The translations under genes and the position numbers were made by a program. Below the pieces are notes generated by a model that worked only from the letters and a program-made list of their open reading frames with translations, ran no database searches and was not told the DNA's origin. A stretch of 64,000 nucleotides of DNA from Ricinus communis. Taxonomy: Eukaryota; Streptophyta; Magnoliopsida; Malpighiales; Euphorbiaceae. Numbering within the stretch: position 1 is the first letter of the stretch; each line of letters starts with the position of its first letter. The stretch is from contig NC_063259.1 in NCBI RefSeq assembly GCF_019578655.1, positions 911,001-975,000 on the forward strand, written 5' to 3'. Below are positions 1 to 12,058 of the stretch, in pieces.

Positions 1-1835
1 AGATGGATGATCGAAGGACATATCCGGACTCCCGGTAGCTCAAGCTTCGCAATGGCACCGGTTTCGTGGCCATCGGACTTCATTTGCAAATTGACGGTTG
101 AGATCGTCTGTAAATCTCTCTGGACGATTAGAAGTCGGACCGAAAGATTGGAAGCGGAGATCGTCATCAGCGCGTCGTTTCGAGTCCGTTGGTGTGTTCA
201 GATCGTCAATCGGACTCCGACGGCTGGAGGTGAGTCGTCCAAGCGATCAAGCATCTCGATAATTCTCTGACCTGTTGATTTTAGAATTCTTTGGTAAAGT
301 TATATGTTTATTGAATTGTGTTGAATATTAGAAAATATTGTGTGTTAAAATATTTGTTTGTTAGACTGCCCACCTTAGGTCGTGTTTTGTGATGTGTGGC
401 GGAGTCGAAAAATTAGTGAAGTCTCGGGGATCCGACTCCCGTTAAAATGAATTGTTGATTATTCGAAGTGTTTTCTTGCAGGTCATGAACCCGTTAAATG
501 TCCGTATTGTAAGGGAGGTTATGTCGAATTTTCGATAGAATTTACCCGAGTCGAGACTTTTAGACAGTCAGTCCTAGGGATCTAGACCTAGGGTTAATTG
601 TCAACTGTTTTAGCGTTATTAATAAATTATTATTTTTTTGTGATTAGATAAATCCGTCAGTTCGGCTCGTTCCACCCGAGGCATCGGAGCAGAGCTAGGA
701 GGTCGTCAAAGTTGTGAGTTAAAGTCATATATTTGCTTACGTGTGTCATGCTAATATTTTACTCGATATCTCTGATTTAATGATTAATATTTTGATTATT
801 TAGTTATGTACTGTTTATATATGTTTCATTTTTCCGCATTATGATTTTAATGATTTTGTGTTGACTCGGGACGGGACGGCAGTAGAACATAGTATTTTGA
901 TGAGTGCACCGGTATAAATCCGAGAGTGATGGAAAAATGGTAAAATGGTAGATTTAAAAAGGAAAGTTTAGGACTTGCCCTGGTCAAGCATCGCTCTCTG
1001 GGCTTAGTAGAGTGTGTTTGCCGGAGTAAAGGTCCCTGGTCGAGCATTGCTCTATGGACGCCGACTTATTTGGAACCTAAGTGACCAGACTGGAGTTAAG
1101 GACCCTGGTCGAGCTTCACTCTCTGGGCGCCAGTCTTATTGGAGTAAGAGAGCCGAAAGGCTAAGATTGTTAGTGATAATTAGTGGCTGAACTAGATTTA
1201 AGGACCCTGGTCGAGCTTCGCTCTCTAGGCGCCAGTTCTGTTAGAATGAGAAAGAGGCGAGATGTTTAGTGTTAAGAATAGGGTTCTGCTGTGGTACCCT
1301 ATCCTATTGTATGTGAAGGTTATATTTTTATCTTTTTTATTTAAGCATGGCATGACATGAATATTATTGCATAACATACTATTTATTTCCAAATAAATAA
1401 ATGTGTTATTGAAGCGTTTGAAATTATTTTTGGGATATATGATTTTAACTCACTCTCGAGACTGACAGTCTCAATTTTAATGTTTTTCAGATCCGTGATT
1501 GTTAGACTTCCCGCAGCTCTTATCTAGTAACCCGACTCCTTCATCATCGGGTGATGTAACTGACTTGGTATGTTAAATTGTAAAATTTCTAGATTCTCCG
1601 TAGTAGAAATAATAGACTTGTCAGTTGTAAATTATCGTAGTTTTCAGATATTGCCTAATTCTTCTGGCAGACCGAATTAAATATGTGGAATGTAATGGTT
1701 AAGAAATTATGACATCAGTAATATTAGATGAGATTTAATTGAGTTAGTGAGTGTCAGGCTTACTACGGGATTCTGTGGCCTTACGCCTACCCATTCCCTA
1801 GTGCCGGTCACGGGCCCACAGATCGGGTCGTGACA
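1..1835 (+). repeat. 3' part of a long LTR (solo or 3' LTR), same family as the element at 44.8-52.1 kb
   Basis: The whole stretch aligns by eye with the 3' two thirds of the LTRs at 44783-47651 and 49258-52098. It shares the GC-rich block at the start, the repeated module around 970-1240 (each copy holding a CTCTCTGGGCGCCAG-like core), the palindrome GAGACTGACAGTCTC at 1458-1472, and the terminal GGGCCCACAGAT...GTGACA. The LTR ends at 1835. No tRNA primer site follows, so this is a 3' LTR or a solo LTR. The 5' part lies outside the window, so its target duplication cannot be checked. Confidence 0.85.
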
Positions 1836-2049
1836 AATCTATATCGGACAGACAATCACGTGAATTTCCTAAAGCTTTAAATATTCTAGCTTGTTGGTGA
1901 TTCCCGTCTTCAAGGGCCTCACTTACTCACTGACAAAAATACTCTCTATTAAGACAAATTTTGATTTGATTATTCTCTTCTCTAATGTGATATTAAGTAG
2001 TGTAGAGTTCAAAGATAGTAGATCGACTAATATTAATAGCACGCGGTAT

Positions 2050-2865
2050 TCTTATTTGAAGTTTCAATGCTTCTTCACGTAGAATTTGCTATTGACGTAA
2101 TCAAAATTCCCACTCATTCATTAGTTGACTGTGTATCTCCTCACTATTATACTTATTTGGATCCGTTGGATATAAAAAATCATTTTCTAGTGTCCAATGA
2201 CGTCCAGTTGCTCTGAATATGTCATAAGAAGTATACACATTCATCATGGTACCTACTAATAAAATTATTAACATGTTAGAATGTCAAACATAACATCCTT
2301 TAATAACATTTGGATACACGTGAAGGAAGATATTTGACAAAGTTATTGTCATCACTATCACTATAATTTAAAGCACCCTCTTCATCTACAAGTATTGGAA
2401 TGCTATTTGGAAGTTCATCCTAAATGGGTCGTGCTTTTTGTGATATTGTTCTAATTGATAATTCATTACATTAATCTCCCTCCTTAGTTGTTCGATCACA
2501 ACTCTAACTTCTTTTAAAGTTTGTCTAGGTAACGTTGTTGAAATAGCTCGCGGTATTAATAGATCATGATATCCACAATATGCCTCTAGCTCACACCTTA
2601 TTTCCTAAAGTCTACTCCATTTCAATTGTTTACTAACAATAATATTTCCAAGCTCTTTCAAGTTAGTTGTGTGATGAGCCACAAAAATATGATTTGTACA
2701 ACTCTGATTCAATGTTGTATAAGTTGATTGATTTAGAAATGATCTCTTCTTTCCATACCAAAAATTGTCACTTCAATCTGTATATTTATCAACAAAAATC
2801 ACAGTATGAAACTCTTGTTTACTAGTGTTACTTCCTTCGCTTTTTCTTTTGTTTCATTATAGAAA
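2050..2865 (-). pseudogene. Unrecognised decayed coding sequence
   Basis: On the minus strand, reading from about 2865 down to 2050, long stretches look like protein in a shared or shifting frame with only a few stops. Readable pieces include WYGKKRSFLNQ, NLKELGNIIVSK, PRQTLKEVRVVIEQLRREIN and GRHWTLENDFLYPTDPNKY. I do not recognise the family. It lies downstream of the MULE transposase remnant on the same strand, so it may be a second reading frame of that transposon or a captured host fragment. In-frame stops show that it is not functional. Confidence 0.35.
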
Positions 2866-3089
2866 TATAACATGCTAATTGATTTCACCAATAATGTGGC
2901 TTAAATATTCATTTATACAAAATATAAAATTAGCTTAGCAGTGCAAAGTAAGATATATAAAATAATATAGCAATACTCAAACAAATAAAAAATCAATTAA
3001 GATCTATGAAATATCCAAGCATTATGCCTAGTTTAACCACATTTGCTATAAAAACTGGTCCCTACATCTTCTACATTTTTTTAATCTAT

Positions 3090-5600
3090 TTTGTTATGAA
3101 TCCTTTTTATTTTTTGTCTCCTTTTCTTTCGCTTCCATTTGGGTTAGGCAGTAAAGGGAGTTCAGTTGATTTTTTCCAGTAATCTTGGTGCCTAAGGGGA
3201 ATGAAATTGGTGGACCAACATTGAAGTGCCTCTTGTAGATTATACCATTTTCCAATGAACATCCTATAATCAATTCCAAGTTTTATACATGTGACAATTG
3301 CATGTGAACATGGTATTCGACTTTGTTTAAATTTTCCGCAAGTACAAGTTTATTCTGATAGGTTAACCGTTTGATTATGCCTACCTTTCCTTTACACATT
3401 GTTATAGGCAGCAGTAATCGAGCACAGACTAGTCTCCTTTATAAATGTTCTAACATGATGACTATTTGCCTTCTATGTACGATGCTCCAATACCTCGATC
3501 CAATAATCGGTATATATATATATAGCCTTAAGTAATTGCATTAGTATATATCATTTGGTGCTTATTAAACATATTGACCAACTTTAAAAACAACCCATGT
3601 ATTATATAATCGTAATAGGCATCCCCCTTATAGGTTTTAAAATGAAATTTAAAAACTTAGCACAGTTAGTTATCATAACATCATATATTGATGGTCGTCA
3701 TCATATGATAGCGTCCACTTCTACTTTGGTATTCTATCAAGCCAAATAGCTATTTCTTGATGCCTATCTTTGATTTTCTTTATCCATCTATTAATTTTCT
3801 CTTTTGATGTTCGCTACCTATTTCAAGTCTAATTATCAGTATATTGTTATGATTAATAAGATAGAAATATGTTAATCCCATTAAAGACAATTATAATGGT
3901 ATCTTACGCACCTACTTTCTCAATAATGTTTTTTATTCCCACATTCTTGAATTTTATGTTATAGTTGATAGCAACGTGACGTATGTAATATCGATGTGGA
4001 TTTTCACACTACCCTAATGTGACATTGCATGTTCTATACCAATATGGCGATCCGAAATGACATAAATATCATGTTGATCATCACATATATGATATTGAAC
4101 TACTATCATGAAATACTCCTAGTTATCCTTGCTTTCCTTTTCAACAATAGCATAGGTAACTGGTAATATCTTGTTATTACCATCTATTGCTTCAACAGTT
4201 ATATGCTCTTGCATTTTCCAAACAAGAATGTCCCATTAATATATAACATAGGCTTACAACGCTTGAATCCTTTAATGCAGGGCTTGTATGACTAAAACAT
4301 CCTCTTAAACTGTTTAACGCCTCGAATGAGTTGATTATTGTTGCAATACTTTTCATTTTTAATGTCCCATATAGACCCCATATTCAAGGTCACTGCAGCG
4401 TGCATGAAGTCATAGAGTTTCTTGTATGACTCATCCCAGTCTCCGAAAGCATTAGCAATAGCCCTTTTGCTTTGCTTTTCAAACCTTATTATATGTTGTT
4501 ATTATACTAAATCTTTTTGCCAAATGTACTAGTATAGGTTTCACCTTGATATCTGGTTGTTCGACCAACATATTTTGATATACCATGATATCAAAATTAA
4601 GTCGAAATTTCTATGATCTTGTGATTCAGCAGGGGCACTAAATGTGTGTGGGCCATTATATTTAGTAATCTTCCACTCGATTTCTTTGATGTTGCACATA
4701 ATCTTCATGTGCAGCTTTCCGAATGATTGTAAATTATTGTACTGGTATTGTTCTTCGTTTTTGAATTTTGAAATTACCGGCATATACTGTCCTTAAGTAA
4801 ATTCTTGGAACTGCTTTAATCGCATCTATTGATTCAAAGAACATCCCAATATGAAATTTAAAAGATGGATCCCACATCACACCATCTATATTTGATCCAT
4901 CACAAGAGATAGTCATTGCTTCTATATTGACACTTTTAAACCAACTATGATATATATATTCACTACTATTTTTGAAGCTTGGTGAACTTGTACTAATATG
5001 GTCGTACAATGCTATTACCATATTGTCATCATCTTCTTCATCCTCATTATAGTAGTTTTTCTCATCGTCCTTATCTGCAGTTTCATTTTCATAACTACCA
5101 TCATCCTCTTCCTCCTCATTATTCACGTTATATTTAGTATCAGAATTTTGATCATCATCAAAATCGTCATCTACATCCTCATCCTCCTTATCACTCCCAT
5201 CGTTAGTTAAGCTCTAATTACAACTGCCCATTTCACTCAAATTACACATGGAGGTTCAATTGGTTGTACCACTTGTTCTATAGATCTACCATCATTATAT
5301 TCTACAAATAACTCCATAAATTGTAATCTCGAAGATCGATTAGTAATGTGATGGATAATCGCAATGTCGTCTTCCCCCCAGATTTGATATTATTCCCACC
5401 ATAGTTAAAAGTTTGTGCTCTAAATAAAATTTTAGTAATTTTCGCATTACAAGTGAGTTGCAAAGTATTTTTTATGTTGTATAGATACGCAAAATTTAAC
5501 TCTTAATCCAGTGTCGCCATTTTTGAATATTTATTAACAAAACACGTACCCATTGGAGTATAAATGATATCACCACCCTAATAAATAAGCAACAATAGTA
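3090..5600 (-). pseudogene. Mutator-like (MULE) transposase, decayed
   Basis: The order along the minus strand matches plant MuDR-type transposases. An acidic Asp/Glu-rich linker lies at about 5126-5000. It is followed by the N-terminal block containing DPSFKFHIGMFFES (about 4870-4820), then a block with QYNNLQSFGKLHMKIMCN. The catalytic-domain region has MLYINGTFLFGK near 4270-4210 and ISDRHIGIEHAM near 4060. A C-terminal SWIM-type zinc finger (CTCGKF...CSHAIVTC) lies at about 3350-3280, and the PLRHQDYWKKS tail at about 3200-3150. Several frameshifts and stops break it. Such proteins cut and paste MULE transposons. No terminal inverted repeats were found, so the element's ends are unknown. 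Confidence 0.75.
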
Positions 5601-6165
5601 TAATGGGCATCATTTTTGTCATGCAAATTTTTATGAATATAACTACGCTTTAAAATATGCTTCAAATGTAAATACCTTCAAACATAATAAAATTTATTAA
5701 CAGGAAAATTATTATAAATCCATCATATGGATAGGAATTGATTTTTCTAATCTTTTTTTTATCTTTCCTGGGCAACTCATAATTCATCTTTGGCAATATA
5801 GGATATCGTGATATATTTCGCTTGCCAATAGAATAACCAGATGTTTTCCTTGCTACCCAATTCATACACACTTTCATAAATTCTTTAACAAATCTTCCTT
5901 AAGTTCATCTATCTTCATAACTATTCAATAGAGAATCAAGGATACCTTGTTCATTCGGATAACATAAACATATTCTAATGGCTTCATATTTTTCGTTTTT
6001 TGTCCTTAAACCCCCTTTCCATACAATCTTTTGTACAATTATTAATGTTTATAATATGATTAACTAAATGAGTCGAGTCATCATTATTGTCCTTAAGATT
6101 CATTTTAATATTTTCTAACATGATTAATAATTCTCATACCTTTTTTCGTTGTTCACTAGTACATA
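5600..6165 (-). pseudogene. Unrecognised decayed coding remnant upstream of the MULE
   Basis: On the minus strand a 71-codon open stretch at 5877-5662 begins MKVCMNWVARKTSGYS. Coding-like sequence before it (EAIRICLCYPNEQGILDSL at about 6000-5930) is broken by stops. I do not recognise a family. It could be the first exon or leader of the neighbouring MULE, or separate debris. The frame is not continuous with the transposase. Confidence 0.25.
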
Positions 6166-6925
6166 TAACCGCATGAACTCGAATAAGCCATATCATAATT
6201 TTTTGTATCAATAATATAAATATAATTAATAACATAATAAATAATTAAATAAATAAATAAATAAATTATTAAAAATCTAAAATAATAATTAATTAATTGC
6301 AATAAAAAAACTTCAACTTATACATAATTCTTGATTTACGCTATGATAATTCATATTAATATAATTTTTAAATATAAATTAAACTAATCATTCAATAAAA
6401 ACATTAAACTATCAAATATAACAACATAATATCTAAAAACATATTAAGTAAAAATTCATATATTATATGACGATTTCTTTTAGAACTAACAAAGACTTAC
6501 AAAAATTATAAATATCATTTATACTTACATAATTTCTTATTCAATTATATCACAAAATTATTATATAATAACAATACTAAAAATTAATAAAAAAATTTCT
6601 ACACAAATTTTAAATATCATCATACTTACTCATTCATAATTTTTTACTCATTTAAATCTAAATATTATTACAAAAGATAATACATTTAAATTTGACTGCA
6701 AATATTATACTTCATCATATTGACAAAATGTTTTACTCATTCATATCTAAATATTATTATATATTATTATCAAAAAAATAATATAGTAATAATTATCATT
6801 ATAAAATTTCAATATTATTATACTGCAAAAACATTATATACAAATTAATTATCGATATTTAAGATAATTTATCATTATTTTATTGTATAAAAATAAAATA
6901 TTTAAATTATATCATTTGACTCTAA

Positions 6926-6958
<33 letters not shown>

Positions 6959-7560
6959 AATAATAATAATAATAATAATTATTATTATTATTATATTGTT
7001 ATTTTAGTTTTATAAAATTACGATAAATTGTAAAAAAATTATGTAACATAATATATAATAATACATAGAAATTTATAGTTATTACTACTATAAAAATTAT
7101 AAAATTATTGTAAAATATAAAAATTTATAAATGACAAATTATATAATAAACACAAGAATAAACATAATAAATAATAATAATAACTTTAATTTAAAAAAAT
7201 TATAAATACAACTCCTTATCTTATATGACGATTTCTTATATAACTTTAATAATATTTATAAAATTAAAAATATTATGAGTATAATAATATACTAGAAATT
7301 ATAAAATAAAAAAATAAACATTTATAAAATATTATACTTACAATTATTATCTTTCTAAAATAAAAATATAAAAAAATATCTTCAACTCCACCAAAAGAAA
7401 GAGAAAAAGAGAAAAAGAAAGAATAGTTCATTTAAAGCTATAAAGAAGAATGAAGAAATTTTTTATTCTTTACCAACAAAAAAAAAAACATAAAAGAAAA
7501 AGAAAGAAAGAAAGAATATGGAAAAAAAAAATTAAAAGAAGCAAAGAAAGATGGAAATGA
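6160..7560. repeat. AT-rich low-complexity DNA with an (AAT)n microsatellite
   Basis: Almost pure A and T with short runs and no coding signal. A clear microsatellite of AAT units, interrupted by one GAT and turning into ATT units, spans about 6928-6996. Around 7390-7560 the sequence becomes A/G-rich (AAAGAAAG-type repeats). No gene or element ends are seen. Confidence 0.8.
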
Positions 7561-8205
7561 GTGATAAGAGTAAGAAGAAGTAAGTTATAGGAGGAGACTT
7601 CATGAGTTGAACATTAACTTTTATTTTAAAAAAAGTTAAATAGGGTGTTCAGCTAGTGTTGCATGCATGTACACTAGCTGAGACACTACTCTTCTTTATC
7701 ATTAACATTTAGCATACACACTGCACAGTTACACATATATAACACTGCATACTGCACAACTACACCACACCTGAACCATAGCTGAACACCAGCACACTCT
7801 GAAAAAGAAAAAGAAATCTGGCTCTGTCCATTAGTAGGACTAGCGGATAGGTCTGTTCAAATTCCTTTTTCTTTCTTTGACTTTGGCCATTACCCTAAAT
7901 TAGTATTTTTTTTCAAAACAACCTTAAATTAACAATTTCATATATTTCTACCCTAAAGTAAGAAATTTTTTTTCACTGGCATTAAATTAAGAAAAATCCC
8001 ATCTTCTAGTCCATGTGTCAACGCATGAGCGCGCATTTTCTATGGATAATTTTTCGATCACCTATTTCTGGTTTGCCTCTTTTTATATTGTACATACATT
8101 TATTTTAAGGTTTTGATTTTTGGGTGAAAATCCTCTATTTGGGTTCTTTGCTCTCTTGATTTTTAGAAATTCTTTTTGATGTTTTCTTTATATATTTAGG
8201 ATCAT
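7560..8205. other. Non-coding stretch before copia A
   Basis: No open frame of note. A perfect stem-loop (10-bp arms CAGCTAGTGT / ACACTAGCTG, 11-nt loop) lies at 7650-7680. The 5' LTR of the following copia element is expected here, but I could not match it to sequence after 24.1 kb, so no LTR is called. Confidence 0.5.
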
Positions 8206-8209
8206 GACT

Positions 8210-9362
8210 TATAAAAAACCATGTAGTTATGTCAGATGTGATTCCTAATATACAAAAGATCATTGAACATAAGCTTGATGGTTCTAATTATTATGATTAT
8301 AGAAAGATAGTTTGACTGTACTTATGAAGTATTAATATGGTATGACTGATAATCCACCCAAAGATGATTATAAACAAACTTGGTTATAGGAGGATGCTCA
8401 GTTATATTTATAAATAAAGAACTCCATTGGTAATGATGTTGCTGGCTTAATTAATAAATATGAATTTGTAAAGAAATTAATGGAGTATTTAGATTTTAAT
8501 TACTCTAGGAAAAGAAATATTAATAGTACATATGAAGTATCTGAAGCATTCTATCATGTAGAGAAGCAAGATAAGTCTCTTATGAGCTATTTTATGGATT
8601 TTAAATAGACTTATGAGGAGCTTAATATATTCTTAGCATTTAAACCGAAATAAAATTTCAACAAGCTCAAAAAAAAAAAAAATGGTTTGCATGAGTTTAT
8701 TGGCTAGACTTCCATATGGACTTGAGATTGCTAAATATCAAGCTCGCTATAGTTTTGAGATCTCTACTTTACAGGAAGCTTTTAGTAGGGTACTCCACTT
8801 AAGGAATTCTCAATCAATGCTTCCATTTACTTGGCCTATGAGTGCTCTTGTTAGTCGAAGTACCAGACATGTACTTGGAAAATCACAATATAATAGTATT
8901 AGAGAAATGAGATCGAGCAACTATGATGGTAATTTCAAAAGACTTAAAGCTAGACTAGTTGAAAGATGACAGTAGAAAATTGCTAAATAAAAGCTAGAAA
9001 ATTTAGTATGCTCATATTGCATCCACTTATGATACATCTGAGAGGTTTGTTATAATCTCTGTGGATGAATTCATAAAGTTTCAGCAATACTAGGAATCAT
9101 TGAAGTCTTCATCTACTCCTATCATTGATATTATCAAGTTAAGTAAATCAAATACCATTATTATTTCCTTATCCTCCAAATGGGTCATAGAAGTTGGTGC
9201 CACATAACATATGACAGGTAATTCTAGTTTATTTTCTATTTTTCAATCATATACATCTATTTCTACTGTCACTTTAATAGATGGGTCAACATCCTATATT
9301 CTCGAGTTTGGCATTATTAATTCGACTCCATAATCTATCTTGAGTTTACCTCAAGGAACCAT
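8210..9362 (+). pseudogene. Copia retrotransposon A, gag and protease part (first segment)
   Basis: The segment starts with a gag (UBN2-type) region readable as KLDGSNYYDYRK, followed by NDVAGLINKYEFVKKLMEYL and EKQDKSLMSYFMDFK. The open part 8682-8969 continues with LARLPYGLEIAKYQ and STLQEAFSRVLH. Near 9200 lies the protease region, IEVGATQHMTGNSSLF, where the usual Asp-Ser-Gly active site reads Glu-Val-Gly. Many in-frame stops make it inactive. It breaks off at about 9362, where LINE sequence begins. The same copia reading resumes at about 21519, so the two were one element before the LINE inserted. Confidence 0.85.
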
Positions 9363-10269
9363 TGGCTGGTTTATGATGATAATAATATCAAATGGTTCCA
9401 CCGGAGAGCAAATTCAAGAAAAATAGAGGAATTTAATTACTTCTTTGAGATTGCCTTCTAGGGAACATATGTTAGCTCCTGGTTTGATTAATTTCGAGAT
9501 AGAGAAATATTTTTGGAACATTTTTTCAAATAATAATCCTAATTCAACAAACATAGACCTGGTATTAAATGTTGTTCCTCAACGAGTAAATCAGGTTATG
9601 AGGGATCTGCTTGATGCTGCATTTACTTTAGAGGATATTCAATATGCTTTGCTTTAAATGCATCCAAATAAAACATTGGATCCTGATGATATGTCAACTC
9701 TCTTCTTTTGAACTTATTAGGACATTGTTGGTCCTTCCATTTGTTCTACTTGTTTATCTTTTCTTAATGATGGGAAACATGTTGGTATTTGGAACAATGC
9801 TCTTGCTACTCTTATTCTTAGAATTTCTAAACCTAAATTGGTCTCACATTTTAGACCAATCAACCTTTGTAATGCCATTGCCAAGATAGTAGGGAAAACT
9901 TTGGCTAATCAGCTAGGACTCTGTTATTAGTGATCAACAGAGAGCTTTTATGCCTAATATACTTATATTTGATAATGTTATTCTTGGTTTTGAATGTGTC
10001 CATTGGTTGAAGAACAAGAAAAAGAGTAATTTGGGGTTTATGGCGATGAAATTAGATATGAACAAAGCATATGACAGAGTGGAATTGGTACTCTTGAGAG
10101 GCATTATGTTGAAACTAGACTTTGGGACCAAATTGGTGAACTTGATTGTGAGTTATATGAGTTTAGTTTCTTATTCTTTCTTGATAAATGGCAGTATTTC
10201 TGCTTCTATGAAGCCTAGTAAGGGTTTAAGACAGGAGGATCCCTTCTCACCATATTTGTTCCTTCTTTA
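9363..10269 (+). pseudogene. L1-type LINE, reverse transcriptase N-terminal half (segment 1)
   Basis: This is a plant non-LTR retrotransposon reverse transcriptase. It has the linker after the endonuclease (IKWFHRRANSRK), ALLQMHPNKTLDPDDM, FRPINLCNAIAKIVGKTLA, then the polymerase fingers and palm: MAMKLDMNKAYDRVE (motif A Asp) and GLRQEDPFSPYLFLLY (motif B). The endonuclease domain is missing, as expected for a 5'-truncated LINE. Stops and a frame change at about 9655-9950 show decay. It is cut at 10269 by an inverted LTR-like sequence, and later LINE motifs resume at 12059. Confidence 0.88.
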
Positions 10270-12058
10270 TGTTACAGCCCGATTCGTGGGCCCGTGACCA
10301 GCGCTAGGAAATAGATAGGCGTAATGCTACCGAAACCCATAGCAAGTCTGACTAAAAAGTAACTTAATTAAAATATAATTTTATCCAATATATCAATATT
10401 TCATCCATAGAATTATAATAGAATTTATACCGGTTCATCAGCAATAATAAAATTAATACAGCATCAGGTTGTTCATCATATCGAATAGAAATAATAAGTC
10501 TGAAAACAAATACTGTGGAGTATCTAGAACTTTACATAATTAGAAATATAAAAAAAATAGTTATATTAAGCCCAAGGAAGAAAAGAGTCGGACTACCAAA
10601 ATGAGAGGAACTACAAATAACCTAACTGTCACCTGAAAAATTTATTTGAGACTGTCACTCTCGAAAGTGAGTTAAATCATATAATCCAAAACAAACACAA
10701 CCATCACTATAAGATAATTATTTAAATAAATATAAACTATCATGAAATAATTAAAGTAACAAATAAAAAATGAACCTGATTATTATAAATCAGGTTATTC
10801 AATATTTTGAACAAATCCCGACGGTAAGGACGATTGCTTCCATTACTGACCAGAAAAACACCAAATTCTCCTTTAGGTGCTTCAACTACGGTATAGGTAT
10901 GTCATATTTCAGAAAATTACAATTTAATAAATACATGACGAGAACATCAACAGATCCCTATATTCCAATTCTATCAGCCAGGATCCTTTCTTCTGGCGAA
11001 TCATAATTTTCGTAAGACTAGAGAGCGATGCTCGACCAGGGCATATCATATAAATATTCCCCTGTCACGTGTCTCTGATTTATACCAGTGTGCACACGGT
11101 CCTGATGCAACCCATCAGGTGGCATGTTTTACTGTCGTCTCATCCCGAATTACAATACAATCTTAGCATCAATAATATTAAAATAACATAAATCACAGAC
11201 AATCATAAAATTACTTAATTTAATATTAAATAATAAAATTGAATAGCATCGGTTTTAAATAAAATTATAGTTATATGCAACATTCATAGTAAATATAATA
11301 ATAGTGATTAAAATAGTGGCAATTAAGATAATAATAATATTAATAATAATAATAACAATGATAAGAATAAACAAATAGTAATAATAATAATTAAATAACA
11401 TTACATTACATAGTGACATGATACATAATCGTCGATTATTCACAGCCATAATTATTACAAAACTAAATAGATTTTTAAATGCACTAATTCATCCATAATA
11501 TTTATAATTAATCTAATAATTAATGTAACTCAATTAATCAATTACCTATAATTAAGAACTACTAATGATAATAATTCTTAAAATTTCTAAATAATTTATC
11601 AAGCCCAAATAAATTTTACCAAGTTAAAAATCTAAAATTTTACGCGTTACTCGGGTCTGAAAGCCAATACCACTAACGGTATCGAAATTTGAATCCAAAG
11701 GTAACTACACGAAGCTTGCAATGCATTAAATCCAAATGTGCAATTATTTCTGCCTGAAACTCACCGGAAACCACCGGATCAAGGGCATAAAATTTTGGTT
11801 GGAGTGAGGCATGAAGGAGCTCTACAATGGCTGTCCGACGGCAAGAAGGGGCTGTCTAATGGTTTTTGGGGGTGGAAAATCCAAATCCGACATTGGTTTG
11901 GCCAGAAAACGCCGACAGTAGGCTGTACCAGTGGTGGCAGCTGGTGACGCCTTCTTTCTCTCTTGCTTCGCGACTTTTCCGGTGAGAAAATGGGGAAAGA
12001 GTGGTCATCGGTGGAAAGGGAAAGGGAAAGGGAAAGGGAAAGGAGGAGAAATGCTACA
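10270..12058 (-). repeat. Solo-LTR-like insert in the LINE, minus strand, related to the long LTR family
   Basis: Read on the minus strand, it ends with the same landmarks as the LTRs at 1-1835 and 44.8-52.1 kb. These are the CCCTGGTCGAGCATCGCTCT module (rc of about 11020-11042), TCGAGAGTGACAGTCTC (rc of about 10647-10668), and a terminal block GGGCCCACGAATCGGGCTGTAACA-like ending in CA at 10270. The 5' end (12058) begins TGTAGCATTTCTCC, unlike the other copies, so it is a diverged relative or a truncated one. A GC-rich block at 11740-12050 matches the position of the GC-rich leader in the long LTRs. No exact 5-bp target duplication was found (CTTTA on the left, ATACT on the right). Confidence 0.7.

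Noticed and set aside
4998..5210. A hydrophobic 70-codon plus-strand frame resembling a membrane protein
   Set aside because: It is antisense to the Asp/Glu-rich stretch of the MULE transposase.
6928..6996. Regular repeat units that might suggest a CRISPR-like array
   Set aside because: It is a simple AAT microsatellite without spacers, in a plant genome.
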